The notes: generated by a model not told the origin, from the letters alone. A DNA stretch of 64,000 nt from Ochromonas danica (GCA_015146655.1 VKHL01000004.1:396079-460078); one strand, 5' to 3'. Counted from the first letter of the stretch, positions 11,640 through 23,167 are shown. Numbers and translations are program-made.

Positions 11640-14600
11640 ATGAAGAAGAATCATAATAAGGAGATAAAGAGAGGTCATATATTATTTGATTATGATGCTC
11701 AAGAAGAAGATGAAGTGAGTATTCGATCAGGGGAAGTCTTCCATCTGGTCTGTGCCTATGAGGATGGTTGGTGGTTAGTCACAGTGCATGGAGAACAAGG
11801 CATGATTCCTTCCAATTATGCTCAACTTGAAGAACAAGATGATGACGATGATGATGAAGGAGTTACCACCACCGCTACCACTACCACACAAGAGACTAAC
11901 AGAGAAGCACCTCTACCACCACTAGAGGGTGAAGGTGAAGGACAAGAAGAATCTCCCACTAGTAACATAAAATCAAAGATATGTTCTTCTTCACCTGTTA
12001 TTCTATCCAATCGATCAAGTCGTCCTTCTCTAGAGATTGAAGAAGATGCGATAGCAGAGGAATCACCTCGACTAGGACTACCATTAGATGATGACCATGA
12101 TGATGATCATGATGTCTCTTCTCCACGACAAGCAGCAGACGATGCTACTACCAGACCCTCCTCTGCGTTAGAGAGATTAATGGTATTACGTGAAGAAACA
12201 ACTGCTAAAATTGATAAACTAAGGTGAGATCATTCAATACCTACAGTACAATATCTACACTATCAATACTGTACTGTACAGTACCTAGTCTATGACCTAT
12301 TGCCTATTGTATACTAGTATATCATAGTCTAATGAAACTACTGTATTATATTGTCTTATATTGTCTTGTTATCATATAGAAGTACTGTATCAAGAAATGA
12401 AGAAGTTGATGGTGAGATGAAAATTAGTAGTGCTAATCAAAAGAAAAGAAATAATCCTCATAAGACGACAACAACAACAATACGCTCTCAACAACAAGAC
12501 CATCTCTCTGATAGAGAAGAAGGAGGAGAGTCTACTAATACTTCTCCTTCACTACCTCTCAGAAAGAATAAAAGTGAGTTAACATTGACTCTCAAACCAG
12601 ATGACCATCATCATCATCATCATCAGAATCAGAATCACTCTAATCATAGTAATAACAACATTATGATGAAACATCTTGGTGTTCATTCAGTCAAATCAAG
12701 TCGTGAACTAACAACTTCGAGTGAGCAATCCACAGAGATGGTGGTGACTGATAACAATAACAATAACAATAACAATAACAATAACAGCAGTAGTAGTGGT
12801 AACAGTAACGGCAGTAGACAGAGTATACCTCAAGTCACTCTAGATCCTTCTTCTATTGACTATATCTCTAAGATCATTCATGATAAAATTGTCAAAGAGA
12901 TTAATAGTAGAGATAAGAAGATTTTAGATAAAGTGAAAGAGTTTGTTGATCAATCCATGTCTCGTTATTCACCACAGGGACAACAACAACCACAACCATC
13001 TTATCCACCACGTTATAGTAAATCAGGAGATGATGGAAGAAGTAGTTATACTGAAGAAGATTCTTCTGATTCTGCTGTGATGATGATGATTCAACAACCT
13101 AATAGTAATAAACCTCATCACAGTGCAGATGGAGTGCGAAGGCCTCCAGCAGGAGCAGCAGCAGGAGGCAATAGTAAAATCCCTCGTATTCGTCTGCCCA
13201 AAATTGGGTCAGCTATAAACAGTGGTGTTGGAGGAGGAGGAGGAGTTCAGGAGAGTAATAGTGCAAGAAGTATGAATTCTAAGATCAAAATAGGAGGAGG
13301 GTTAGCTTCCAATCCTCATAGTAATGTATCAAGTGTTGTTAGTCTACCCCCTTTGAATAATAAACAAAAATTAACAAATAATAATAATAGTAATAATAAT
13401 AGTAATAATGATCAACTATTACCAAGAAAAGGAGGAAAGAATATAGAAAGTCAGATATCCATCTCTGAAGAAGGTATACAATATCCTCAATGTAGATCAG
13501 TCGTCTATCCTTCATCATCTGACTTGGATATCATCAGACAAAAAAGTCAACAACAACAACAACAACAAGTGGTAGTATCACCTCATCTAGTGTTAGGACA
13601 TATATTAGGATATGATGGTGATCCTAATCGACATGGTAATATCTCGAAAGGCAAAAATGTTGTATTTATTAGTGATATTCATATAGCCTATCCAGCAGCT
13701 GCTGTAGTGATCATTTGTGATCTGACAACAAGCAAGCAAAGCTTCTTCATGGGTCATAATGACGATGTAATTAGTCTGATTGATCATCCTTTCCAAGCAT
13801 GTATCGCATCTGCACAAATAGGTCAAGAGAGTAACTCTATCTTAATATGGGATTATTCTCCTCTTTTACAAGGACAACAACGAGAATTATCTGATGCTAA
13901 TATTACACTCTCTATTCCTAGTAATACACGAGGAATGGTTAATCTCTCCTTTTCAGGTGATGGTGAATTTTTATTAGCATGTTCAGTAGAAGATACTAAA
14001 ATGGTTTATATTTTTGATTGGAAAAAGGAAATATTATTACTTTCTGTTAAAACAGGACATGTGGATGTTAATAAATTTGTATTTAATCCTTATTCCTTTT
14101 CTCCATTCCAAGATGAAGAAAAAACGAATGAAATGAAATATGCAAGTGGTATTAAAGTTCAAGATGCTCCATTGTTATTACCAGGTTGTTATACATTAAT
14201 TTCATATGGTGGGAAACAAGTTAAGTTTTGGACATTAAAACAAGAAATACAATATTCACCTGGTAGCAATATATCCTCTGATAATAATCTACAACAACCT
14301 CCTCCTGCACGTGATTATCGTGGGAAGAAGTTTCGTAGTAATGCTTTAAAATTTTCATTAGAGGGTGGTCTAGGAGGGAATTTGAAACAACAAAGTGATG
14401 GAAATAGTTTAGAATATACATGTTGTGCTTTTCTTAAAGGTGATAAAGCTTCATCAACTATTCTCTTAGGAAGTCGGTCAGGATCCATTTATGTTTGGGA
14501 ACAAGTAGAAGAAGATAGACTAGAATCAGGTGTAGAGGATGGTCATCATGGTAGTCAGTCTTGGGTAGCTCGAGGCAAGTTAGTCATGGTGATAGCAGAG

Positions 14601-16009
14601 GCACATGATGGACCCATCATGGAGATGGACATCTATCGTCCAAATTCTCTCAATGGAAATAGAAGAAATCAACCTTCTCTTCCAACTGGCATGTTGATAT
14701 CCTCTGATTCCACTGGAACAATTAACTTATGGTCTACTCAATATCGTGGAAATTCGAAAAAGACACCTTTAGAACATCGAGGAGGAATTCGTTTAGAAGA
14801 ATCTTATGGACGTAGTCTATGTTTTAATGATACAGGTGATTCTATTATTATTGGTACAGCAAATAACGCTGTGTTATTGCTTTCTCTTTTGACCTCGTCC
14901 TCCTCGTCATCATCGTCATCTGATGAAAAGTTGAGTCTGGATTTGAATAAAATCACTGTGAGTCATAATGGTAAAGTCCGCAAGATTGCTATTAATCCTG
15001 TTGTTTCCAACATGTTTGCTTCGATTTGTACTGATAAAACAATTCGTTTATGGGATGGTGGACTTGCCAAACATCTTTCTACTATTGAAGTTGATTTTGT
15101 TCCTACGGCTATAAGTTTTTCTTCTGATGGTCAACAATTAGCCATAGGAAGTGATGTTGGTATGTTGACAATAGTTGGTGGAGATTCGTTTAGTCGTGTA
15201 GTGGACTTGATATTGAGTGGTCGCGCTGTGGAAGAGTGTTTGGATGACTTTGCTGCGATTAACTGGGAGGTGGTGGAGAGCAAATTGGTGGTTAATTCTT
15301 CTGGTACGTGCCATCATTCATTTCTCTTACTAGCTAATTTCTCTTATTACACTAATGACCTGTAATTTGATTTGATTTTTTATCAGGAAATGCGAAGAAA
15401 CTGATTAAAAAGGGAGAGATCAATGAGATTCGATATAGTCCTAATGGTGACCTCATAGCTGTAGGATGCAAAGACAATCTAATTCATTTGATCTCTAACT
15501 CAAGTGGCTATCGTCAGTTGGGTGCTTGTAGAGGACATAGCTCACAAATACGTTGTGTGGACTTTTCGATTGATGGGTCCATGTTAAGAAGTTGTGATGC
15601 CTCTAAGGAGTTGTTGTTTTGGGACATAGAGAGTTGTCAACGAATTACACAACCTACTCTGTTTCGTAATCAGCAATGGTATAGCAATTCTTGTATATAT
15701 GGATGGGGATTACAAGGTATTTTCAATCGTTGGAATGGTGATAAGTCTTTGCCACCAGATGGTGAGATTAATTGTGTCACAAGATCTCCAGATGGAAGCA
15801 TCGTTATTGCTGCTGGATCTAATATCAATCGTAGTGCTATCAAAGCATTTGATTATCCAGTATTAATGAGTGCTCAACCCACTCAGTATGGTGGTCATTC
15901 ATCTCCTGTCTTAGATGTTTCATTTATCCAAACAGTTCATGGTGTGCGTCTAATTAGCGCTGGTGGTAATGACTCTTGTATATTTATATGGGATGTAGAT
16001 AACAGTTAG
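11640..16009 (+). CDS. SH3 plus WD40 (EML-like) protein
   Basis: Three exons (11640-12223, 12380-15303, 15387-16009) join in frame to 1376 aa. An SH3 domain occupies about residues 12-66 (ILFDYDAQEEDEVSI, DGWWLVTV, MIPSNYAQL). An acidic, low-complexity region follows, with a (Asn)n run near 12750-12785, poly-His, poly-Gln and poly-Gly tracts. From about residue 600 there are WD40 repeats in two blocks. The first starts with HIAYPAAAVVIICDL and IASAQIGQESNSILIWD, the wording seen in EMAP/EML and ciliary WD40 proteins. The last ends in CIFIWDVDNS. A role in the cytoskeleton or cilium is inference from the EML-like first block and from sharing a promoter region with DRC4. I know no named orthologue with an SH3 domain at the front. 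Confidence 0.75.
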
Positions 16010-16348
16010 TGTTTAGCAATGCTAAATAGTCACTCGCGTTACTTACTTCCTTTTTATTAATTTCCGCTAAATTGGTTTGGTGGTGGTATGAAAACGGGTT
16101 CATTGACAGAAACGAGCTCTTGGCGATGAGGGATTTTCATCCCAAAGAACACACATCACCATAATGGACTCTTTTTTCAGAGTTGCATTCTTGTTCAACA
16201 TGGAAGACCGACTGAAAAGTCTCTACAAGATACCATTCATCCCCAATCTCTCTCTCATCACATTCTATTGCATTAGGAAGAGTTCCTAAGACAATCCCTA
16301 GCCTTTTCTTTGAAATCAAATCAATTGATTGAAAGCTCTAACTTTCCC
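16010..16348. other. Intergenic before LEA-like gene
   Basis: 339 bp between two plus-strand genes. It should hold the 3' UTR of the SH3-WD40 gene and the promoter of the LEA-like gene. I see no RTTAACTTAAG motif and no coding exon. Confidence 0.4.
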
Positions 16349-17608
16349 ATGGCGCCTTTATCTAAGATCAACGTGCTCTTAGTGGCTTTCTTTGCTGTTT
16401 ATTTCCTCTCGGGTGTTCATCCTTCTCAAGAGAGTGAATCTGATCGTTCTCAATCAATCAATGGTGCCAGAAGAAAAGCAACGGATCAAACAGAGCAAAT
16501 CAAGAACAAAGCGAGTGAGGCTTATCACGATACAGCTGCCAAGTTGGACGAATGGCTTGGGGACGATGAAGCCAAGCGCAACCATCAGAAGGAAAGCCAG
16601 GAAGTTCGTTTGAAGAATTCCGCTGGAGAATTAAAAGATAACCTCAAAACTACTGCTCAGGAAGCAGAAGAACGCTCCAAGACCCTTTTCGAGGCCACAG
16701 CGGAGAAACTGAAAGAATGGACAGGTTCTGCCCAGGAAGGAGCTCATTCTGCATCAGACAAGCTTCAAGAGAATGCTGAACGGGTCCGTGACAAAGGACA
16801 GGAAGCCTACGATGCTACAAAGCATAAAGGCAAAGAATACTACGAAGCCTCGAAATCAAAGGTTGAAGACAAGTCGAACCAGGCGAAAGAAGCTTATGAT
16901 GATACAGCAGCGAAGGCCAATCAGCAAGGAAAGACAGTGTATGAAAAAGTGAAGGAATGGGTGGGCGTCGCTGAGGATTCCGCTACACAAGGTAAAGAAG
17001 CTGTTCAACAAGGAGCATCCAACGTGGCTGGTAAGGGGCAAGAGCTCTACGAATCAACGAAGCAAAAGGCTCAGGAAGGCTACGATACTACGAAGAGAAG
17101 AGCCGGGGATAACTATGAAGGAGCAAAGCAAAAGGGACAAGAATATACCGAAGCAACCAAGCAGCGAGGACAACAAGCTTATGATTCCACCAAAGGTGCT
17201 TACGATGCCACGAAAGGTAAAACGCAAGAAGCCTATGACACGGCCAAGCACAAAACCCAGGAATACTATGATGCTACGAAAGGAAAGGCCCAGGACGCTG
17301 CTGAGAAGGCCAAAGAAACTGCTCAGGACGCGGTGGAAGGTTCTAAGCAGGGTGCCAAGACTATCTACGATCGATTGAAGGAGTTCACTGGCTTGGCTGA
17401 AGACAACGTCGAACAAGCTAAGGAAAACGTGAAGGAACGAGCGCAACAAGCTCAGGGCGCTACCGAGAAAGCTTATGACTCGGCGAAGCAGAAAGGTAAA
17501 GAGGCATTGGGCAACGCCAAGGGCAAGGCAGAGAATACGAAGCAGAAGACGAATGATCTGTACGAGTCTGCGAAGGAGAAAGTCACTGGCACAAGAAGTG
17601 AGCATTAA
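16349..17608 (+). CDS. Secreted LEA-like repeat protein
   Basis: A single-exon gene of 419 aa from the ATG at 16349. An upstream in-frame ATG at 16310 would add 13 residues in front of an otherwise perfect signal peptide. The N-terminus (KINVLLVAFFAVYFLSGVHP) is a signal peptide. The rest is a highly charged, Gly/Pro-poor amphipathic helix made of degenerate 11-residue units such as AYDATKGKTQE, TYEKVKEW-like and QEYYDATKGKA. This composition is that of group 3 LEA proteins, which protect membranes and proteins during desiccation or freezing. The segment KEWTG/KEWVG/KEFTGLAED recurs about every 100 residues, so there is a longer-order repeat as well. Codon use is more GC-rich than in its neighbours. 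Location (ER, secreted or plastid) is undecided. Confidence 0.7.
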   Translation: MAPLSKINVLLVAFFAVYFLSGVHPSQESESDRSQSINGARRKATDQTEQIKNKASEAYHDTAAKLDEWLGDDEAKRNHQKESQEVRLKNSAGELKDNLKTTAQEAEERSKTLFEATAEKLKEWTGSAQEGAHSASDKLQENAERVRDKGQEAYDATKHKGKEYYEASKSKVEDKSNQAKEAYDDTAAKANQQGKTVYEKVKEWVGVAEDSATQGKEAVQQGASNVAGKGQELYESTKQKAQEGYDTTKRRAGDNYEGAKQKGQEYTEATKQRGQQAYDSTKGAYDATKGKTQEAYDTAKHKTQEYYDATKGKAQDAAEKAKETAQDAVEGSKQGAKTIYDRLKEFTGLAEDNVEQAKENVKERAQQAQGATEKAYDSAKQKGKEALGNAKGKAENTKQKTNDLYESAKEKVTGTRSEH

Positions 17609-17793
17609 ATGCAGTAGCTGATAGTCCGGAACAGCGAATAGTCGCTTGATATAAGAACTTGGGAAACGGACTAATTAACATTTTATATGTCAGTTGTTAG
17701 GCTTATTTATTCTAATTAGCTTTCTCTTCGACCCTAAGCAATCGAACAAGGCAAGTAAATAAGAGATCTACAGGCTAAGTAGACAAGAAGGGT

Positions 17794-19221
17794 TTACCTG
17801 GCACTGTCTGATTTAGCGGCATCTGCACGTGCTTTGTTCCAGAAAGAAGAAGGAAGAACCTTGCTTCGATCACATCTTCCTCGGTACTTGCCCGCAATAT
17901 TAACAACTTCATCCAGCAGGCCAAGGTCCAAAGTGATGGGGTTCAAGCCCAGGTTACAGAACTTGCGATTCGCCACCTGAATGAGTTAATACCGCAAATG
18001 TGGTTACATACATCATGATCGTTACAAGAACAATCCATCTAATTGCCTTACCTCAAGTTCATTCTCTGCATCCTCTTTGCGAGGGTTTTCCAAATGACGT
18101 ACTTGGCAGCCAGTCTTCTCAGAGATGAGCTTGGCTAATTCTCCAACACGAAGAGTCTCAGCAACTTGATTAAAAATCTCAACCTTATCACCAGTCTTAG
18201 GGGGGTTATTGATAGCAAGTTCAATGCATCGAGCTGTGTCTGTAATATGAATAAATGCACGAGTCTGTCCACCTGTACCATAGACTGTAAGAGGAATGTC
18301 CAGAGCAGCTTGCATCAAGAAGCGATTAAGAACAGTTCCATAATCACCATCATAATCAAAACGATTAATCAAGCGTTCATCACGAATTGTCTGTTTAGTA
18401 TTGGTACCCCAGACAATTCCTTGATGTAAATCTGTTACACGTAATCCATCATTCTTATTATAATATTGAAAAGTTAATGCATCTAAGCATTTTGTTAAAT
18501 GGTAGACTGATCCAGGATTAGCAGGATGTAAAATCTTTGAAGGTCTACCACCAGGTAAAATCACATCTAGATATCCTTCAGGAATCTCTCCACCTGATGT
18601 ACCATAACCATAAACACCCATTGTACCTAAATGTACAACATGAATATCTAATCCAGATTCTACTATAGCACATAATAAATTATGTGTACCAGAGACATTA
18701 TTATCAATAGTATATCGTTTTCTACGTGCATCTTTCATACTATAAGGTGCAGCACGTTGTTCTGCAAAGTGAACAACAGTGTCTGGTTTTTCATCTTTCA
18801 ACAGATTAACTAATTCTGCATAATCTCTACTTAAATCCAAAAATTGAAATCTCATATCACTACCATGTAATTTATTCCATACATGTATTCTTTCTTCAAT
18901 ACTTGTTAAAGGAGTTAAAGAATCACATCCTAATTCGACATCAATTTTACGTCGTGAGAGATTATCTGCAATAATGACATCATGTCCTTGCTCACTTAAA
19001 TAGAGAGAAGTTGGCCATCCACAAAATCCATCACCTCCAAGAACTAAGACTTTCTTTTTATTTCCAGTGGTGGTAGTAGTAGTAGTTCCAGCAGACATAG
19101 CAAGATTGGTCATTTTGGTAGCATGAGAATGCATAGATTGCATTAATTTGGATTGAATGGGATAGAATCCAAAAGCAGTTGCCAGAAGAGGCAATAGGAT
19201 AAAGAAAGTAAAGAAGAGCAT
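17794..19221 (-). CDS. SQD1: UDP-sulfoquinovose synthase, plastid
   Basis: Two exons (19221-18052 and 17976-17794) join in frame to 450 aa. The enzyme converts UDP-glucose and sulfite to UDP-sulfoquinovose, the head-group donor for the thylakoid lipid SQDG. Visible are the NAD-binding start VLVLGGDGFCGWPTSLYL, RRKID, the TMGVYG element, the catalytic YHLTK and VWGTNT. The last exon (LGLNPITLDLGLLDEV, LPSSFWNKA) matches the C-terminus of plant SQD1. The protein begins with a signal peptide (FFTFFILLPLLATAFGF). Cleavage before Phe in ATA-FGF is the ASAFAP-type plastid entry signal of red-lineage secondary plastids. It is convergent with the LEA-like gene. The stop at 17794 sits in an AGGTAA context, so a further small exon cannot be excluded. 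Confidence 0.95.
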
Positions 19222-19884
19222 GATAGCCTCAGTGCAATGCTAGTTAGACTAGTATCAATTCTCCTGGTTGTTGTTGTTGCGAATCAAATCATCACCTCAA
19301 GCATCACTCACCTCAACAACACAGCAGCAGAGCAGCACAGGTACTATTACTTCCTTAGGCGGTAGAGTAGACTTTTAAATCTTATTTTCAACCTTTGAAA
19401 CGAATGTTCGATTGAATGTTGCAGTTTGTGGAACAGAGCGGTCTGGAATGTATTATACGTGATCTTAGTAATAATGATGTGAATGTATGATAGATAATAT
19501 AGCAGTGCGCATGTCTCTAGAATTGTGTGCACTCTAAGTTGACTGTAGGGCTAATTAGCACTGTGCACAAACAAATGCGGGTATGCCAAAATCAAGTGGT
19601 TAAAGCAAGTTGTATTACTATATGGTTGATGTATGCTTCCATGAGCTTTCGACCTTGTAAAACACTACATGAAACACACTAAGGGGTCCAAGGCATGGGG
19701 AAGAGAAAGATTCTCAGCATCGAGACTAACAATCAACAGATCGCTTGACTGTCCAGTTGGCGATATTCTTCTGTTGTCCCTTTCGCTGCAATACCAACAC
19801 CATGAACCAATAACTTAAACATGAAAAAGCAAACTTCTTACTACTACTGCCACAATATTCTCAGATGTCACGCACTCTCTAGGA
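19222..19884. other. Intergenic, SQD1 promoter and LRR 3' side
   Basis: 663 bp between two minus-strand genes. The right half should be the 3' UTR of the LRR gene and the left half the SQD1 promoter. A minus-strand acceptor-like TATTGCAG at about 19789-19796 opens a 19-codon frame ending at 19738, but no donor links it to a gene. I see no other feature. Confidence 0.4.
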
Positions 19885-21717
19885 CTATATAAATGCATTC
19901 AAACGAGGCATCCAATAAGATCTTTCCTCTATGCTCAGCTTATCTTTCAGCACTATGACCAAATCTTCATCAATATTTAACACTAACAACGTCGAGGACA
20001 TCATTGTCTTGACAAAGGCCAAAAGTGCAGAGAAAGTCACGGTAGTCTCTCGAATATCTAACACAGTGATGAGAGGTGGTTGAACGGTCAAGATTGTCTC
20101 CAAAAACGCGTCGGAAATCATTGCACAACCTTCAACATTCAACCGTTTTATTTGCTTAGCATAGCTAACCAACAAGGTAGACATGGCCTTCTCACTGAAG
20201 GCAATGCCATCAACCAGAGAGATCTCTCGTAAATGTGGGCAGTATTTGGGCAGCATTTGTAAGAGCTTATCTGTAAATGTCTGACAACCCTCTAACTCCA
20301 AGGCAACCAGTTTACTGCAATAGGATAATGCAGTTGCCATGGAAGAGTCTGTAAATGTTGTACCATTACTACTACTTCCATTACTATGAGCCAAGAGAAG
20401 TGACAGTGTACGTAGGTCTTTACCATGACGACAAGCAAGTTGACAGAAAGTCATAGCCGAGACAGCACAACCATCTCGTCCCTGGAAGAGTCGCAGTGGA
20501 TAGCGAATGAGGTCGAGGGCATCCCATATCTCCATTTCCGACATACTGTCATTCAATAGTGTAATCTCACAATAGGGTTGGCTATTGTTGTTGTTGCTGT
20601 TGCTACTGCTGCTGCTAAGACTGGACGATATCTGTTGAAGTTCGTCATAGACTGTATATTCCATTTGACTTGAGGCAAACTCATGCAAATCAGAGCATGA
20701 GGCAATGACATGATGGAAAGACTTCATAGTGGGACCATCACAACCTGAAAGATCCAAAACAATCAATTTCGGACAGTGATGTACAATCTCTGATATGAGA
20801 TCATCTGTAATGGCTAAGGCTGTAGAAGAAGAGGAAGTAAACGTGATAGTAGAGGTGGTAGTAGTATTGGTGATGGTTGGAATAGTATGATGATCTCTTC
20901 GAAAGACAATATGTAATGAGCGTAAGAGTTTGCATTCTTTACAAAGAAAGAGAATATCTTCCATTGTAACACCTGATGTCTCAAAGGCAATTGCTTTCAA
21001 CTTCTTACATGTCATAGCTATCATACGTAATGTTTCACTTGTTACACCTAATGAGATATCCATACGAATTTCTTCTAATACAGGATAAAACCTATGAATT
21101 AGTTTCTCTACACTGTCATTAGTGATTGCAGGACAGTTATTCAAATTCCAAGCTTGAATCTTCCCTATAGCATGATAAGAGGCTTCAATTAAAAGAGAAA
21201 GATCAGAATCAGTTAATCCATGCCAATGTGTGACATTAATAGCACGAAGATATGGGAAAGATTGAAAGAAACGATAAATAATAGTAGAAGAAGAGGAAGA
21301 AGAGGAAGAAGAAGGTAGATTGATGACTTGTCCTGGCTCAGCATAGAGATAGAGCATGTCAATATGTTGTAAACGTAATGATGACAAAGAAGCTAATGTC
21401 TCAATCTCTTCAATCCAGACTGTCACTTCTTCTACATGAATTTCACGTGAAGATAACCATTCTAAGAAGTTAACATGGAAAGTTTTAATAATATTAGGTG
21501 AAGAATGGAAATGACAAGCAGGATGTTTAAGTAGAGATAGAAAATCTTGTCGTATTCCATAACATGGACTACATGCAACATCTAAATGAGAAAGATCATA
21601 AAGATCAGCTATCCAATCTTTGATAATACAAAGTATTAGTTCTTGTGGAAGAGAAAAGAAGAGTGGATAGGTCATTATTTTGGTTGTAGTTGTTGTTGTT
21701 ATTATTCTAGTGGACAT
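19885..21717 (-). CDS. Leucine-rich repeat protein (AMN1/FBXL-like)
   Basis: A single-exon gene of 610 aa. The N-terminal 70 residues (SLPQELILCIIKDWIADLYDLSHLDVAC) form an F-box-like helical start common in protist LRR proteins. From about residue 120 there are LRRs of the cysteine-containing AMN1/FBXL type, with units such as LIVLDLSGC, LVALELEGCQTFTDKLL, CPHLREISLVDGIAF and IKRLNVEGCAMISDAFL. Such proteins are usually substrate receptors of SCF ubiquitin ligases or plain binding scaffolds. No canonical F-box or catalytic domain can be confirmed by eye. Ser- and Thr-rich runs interrupt the repeats. Two copies of the TTAACTTA motif lie in sense orientation about 100-135 bp upstream. Confidence 0.7.
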   Translation of the reverse strand: MSTRIITTTTTTKIMTYPLFFSLPQELILCIIKDWIADLYDLSHLDVACSPCYGIRQDFLSLLKHPACHFHSSPNIIKTFHVNFLEWLSSREIHVEEVTVWIEEIETLASLSSLRLQHIDMLYLYAEPGQVINLPSSSSSSSSSTIIYRFFQSFPYLRAINVTHWHGLTDSDLSLLIEASYHAIGKIQAWNLNNCPAITNDSVEKLIHRFYPVLEEIRMDISLGVTSETLRMIAMTCKKLKAIAFETSGVTMEDILFLCKECKLLRSLHIVFRRDHHTIPTITNTTTTSTITFTSSSSTALAITDDLISEIVHHCPKLIVLDLSGCDGPTMKSFHHVIASCSDLHEFASSQMEYTVYDELQQISSSLSSSSSNSNNNNSQPYCEITLLNDSMSEMEIWDALDLIRYPLRLFQGRDGCAVSAMTFCQLACRHGKDLRTLSLLLAHSNGSSSNGTTFTDSSMATALSYCSKLVALELEGCQTFTDKLLQMLPKYCPHLREISLVDGIAFSEKAMSTLLVSYAKQIKRLNVEGCAMISDAFLETILTVQPPLITVLDIRETTVTFSALLAFVKTMMSSTLLVLNIDEDLVIVLKDKLSIEERSYWMPRLNAFI

Positions 21718-21812
21718 GTTGGATGTTTTTTTCTGATTTCTTGTATTTTGTATTCATTCAATGCCAACATGCCCAGGACAGAATGGGAATGCCCACCCCA
21801 TCTTAATCCTCT

Positions 21813-21851
21813 ATTAAGTTAAACATTTGGGGGTGGTCTTGGTAAGTTAAC
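21813..21851 (-). promoter_or_regulatory. Two TTAACTTA motifs upstream of LRR gene
   Basis: On the minus strand GTTTAACTTAAT (21824-21813) and GTTAACTTA (21851-21843) lie 96-134 bp upstream of the LRR gene ATG, in sense orientation. These are members of the recurring RTTAACTTAAG set. A promoter role is inference. Confidence 0.4.
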
Positions 21852-21983
21852 GTCTGCCCCTACCCTCCCGGGTCAAATCGAAATCCCAAGACCATGTTGT
21901 CTCAAGTTACCAAGCACTAGACTACGTTATGGCTCATCAACCGCCTGCGTACGGTCTTGATGTGACTGCAGACATTCGTTTGG

Positions 21984-22721
21984 GTGGGAGATATGTCCCT
22001 GCAAATCCGGCTAATGCCCCTATTCCTGCGGATATGGTACCGGCCCAATTTCATCAGCTCTACTAGCCCTACCATAGTCCACCATGCTCTACCACATATC
22101 CTGTCTCTATCGTCGAAGTGGAGAGCTATCCATGCGCGAGTCAATGAGACGATCTCGAGGCAGGGCGATCACGAGGCCGAGATGGACGAAGACTACCGCA
22201 ACGAGGCCTTCGCTCTTTACCGACTCTTCACAGAAGTCGCTGAGACCTGCGTTGACATGTTTTCCAATGTCTACACTAACTTTGGCCAGGAGGTCTTACT
22301 CAATCTGCTGTTGGAATGCGCGGCTTTCCATCAGAGCCATCAGATCGCACGCATTCCTTTGAAGTTCTTCTACGAACTCTCCATGATGATCAAACCTCCT
22401 TCTTCTTCATCTCAGGGAGAAAGAGCTGATATCAATGAGACGTCTTCTTCTTCTTCTTCTTCTGATAATATCAATAACAATGGCCACCATAACAATGGCA
22501 GGAATGGAGGAGATCGATTGGGCTTAGAGATGTATCAGAAGTATGGTCCTTTTTATGGCAAGCTGCTGGAGGTCGCAGTGCTCAACCTCACTTTACCCTT
22601 CCCCGTGCTATCAGGTGCCAAGAAGATGACTGACGATCAGTACGAAAGGAGTTTCGCTCTTGATGAGAGAGGAAGAGTCCTGTTGGCCGATGGCTTTTGT
22701 CAGAACCCTATCAACCGATAA
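21984..22721 (+). pseudogene. Transportin-3/importin-13-like fragment
   Basis: An open frame of about 245 codons with no convincing start (first ATG at 21993). It resembles an internal HEAT-repeat segment of transportin-3/MTR10-type nuclear import receptors: HALPHILSL, then ALYRLFTEVAETCVDMF, LLNLLLECAAFHQ and FKFFYEL-like LKFFYELSM. This corresponds to the part of TNPO3 where LFTELCET and LLLICAGH occur. The full receptor is about 900 aa, so only a quarter is present. A Ser/Asn-rich run interrupts it at 22440-22500. The frame stops at 22721. A GT-AG intron-like segment (22787-22855) follows before the fold-back repeat. It is probably a truncated duplicate or a gene broken by rearrangement. 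The homology is judged by eye. Confidence 0.45.
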
Positions 22722-22900
22722 ATGCGGCGAGCCTCTCGGACTCCACCCCTCAGCACTGGATTTGGATCCTCGCAATGCTCTATGAGGTAAGCACTTTCTA
22801 TGTTTAGAGTTTTGTTTCGCTCTTAGTTTAGTTAACTTCTCTTTTGTTATGGTAGGAATAGTGCCTCCTCCTGTTGTGGTGCACCTCACTACCCCCATAA

Positions 22901-23167
22901 CTCTGGGACAACGAGAGGTAAGGATGGGAGTCTTTCGAAAGTGGGCATCAGTTGCAATAGAAATACTCTCTTTTATTTGCGCCTCAATCCACTCAACGGT
23001 TTCCTTTGCACCGATTAAATAAGCAGGTGTCCCCGAATTCTTGTCAGTATTTAATCGGTGCACGGAAACCGTTGAGTGGATTGATGCGCAAATAAAAGAG
23101 AGTATTTCTATTGCAACAGATGCCCACTTTCGAAAGACTCCCATCCTTACCTCTCGTTGTCCCAGAG
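22901..23167. repeat. Fold-back inverted repeat, about 120-bp arms
   Basis: The left arm 22901-23020 and right arm 23049-23167 are reverse complements apart from two substitutions and a small indel near the loop. The spacer is 28 bp (23021-23048). The arms include the sequence just 5' of the P-loop of the adjacent NTPase pseudogene, so the left arm is an inverted copy of that coding segment. A transcript would form a long hairpin. Confidence 0.9.

Noticed and set aside
12750-12785. Asparagine-codon repeat as a possible expansion locus
   Set aside because: Short (Asn)n, (Gln)n and (Ser)n runs occur in most genes here, so this is normal low-complexity coding DNA for the organism.
17054-17605. 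183-codon minus-strand frame rich in Leu/Phe, looking like a membrane protein
   Set aside because: It is the antisense shadow of the Lys/Glu/Ala-rich LEA-like repeats on the plus strand.
19738-19796. Possible extra 3' exon of the LRR gene (acceptor TATTGCAG, 19 codons)
   Set aside because: The LRR frame ends normally at 19885 and there is no consensus donor before its stop.
22611-23144. 177-codon minus-strand open frame through the fold-back repeat
   Set aside because: It reads the inverted arm as if coding. The match to the NTPase arises from the inverted duplication, and the rest is antisense of the transportin-like fragment.
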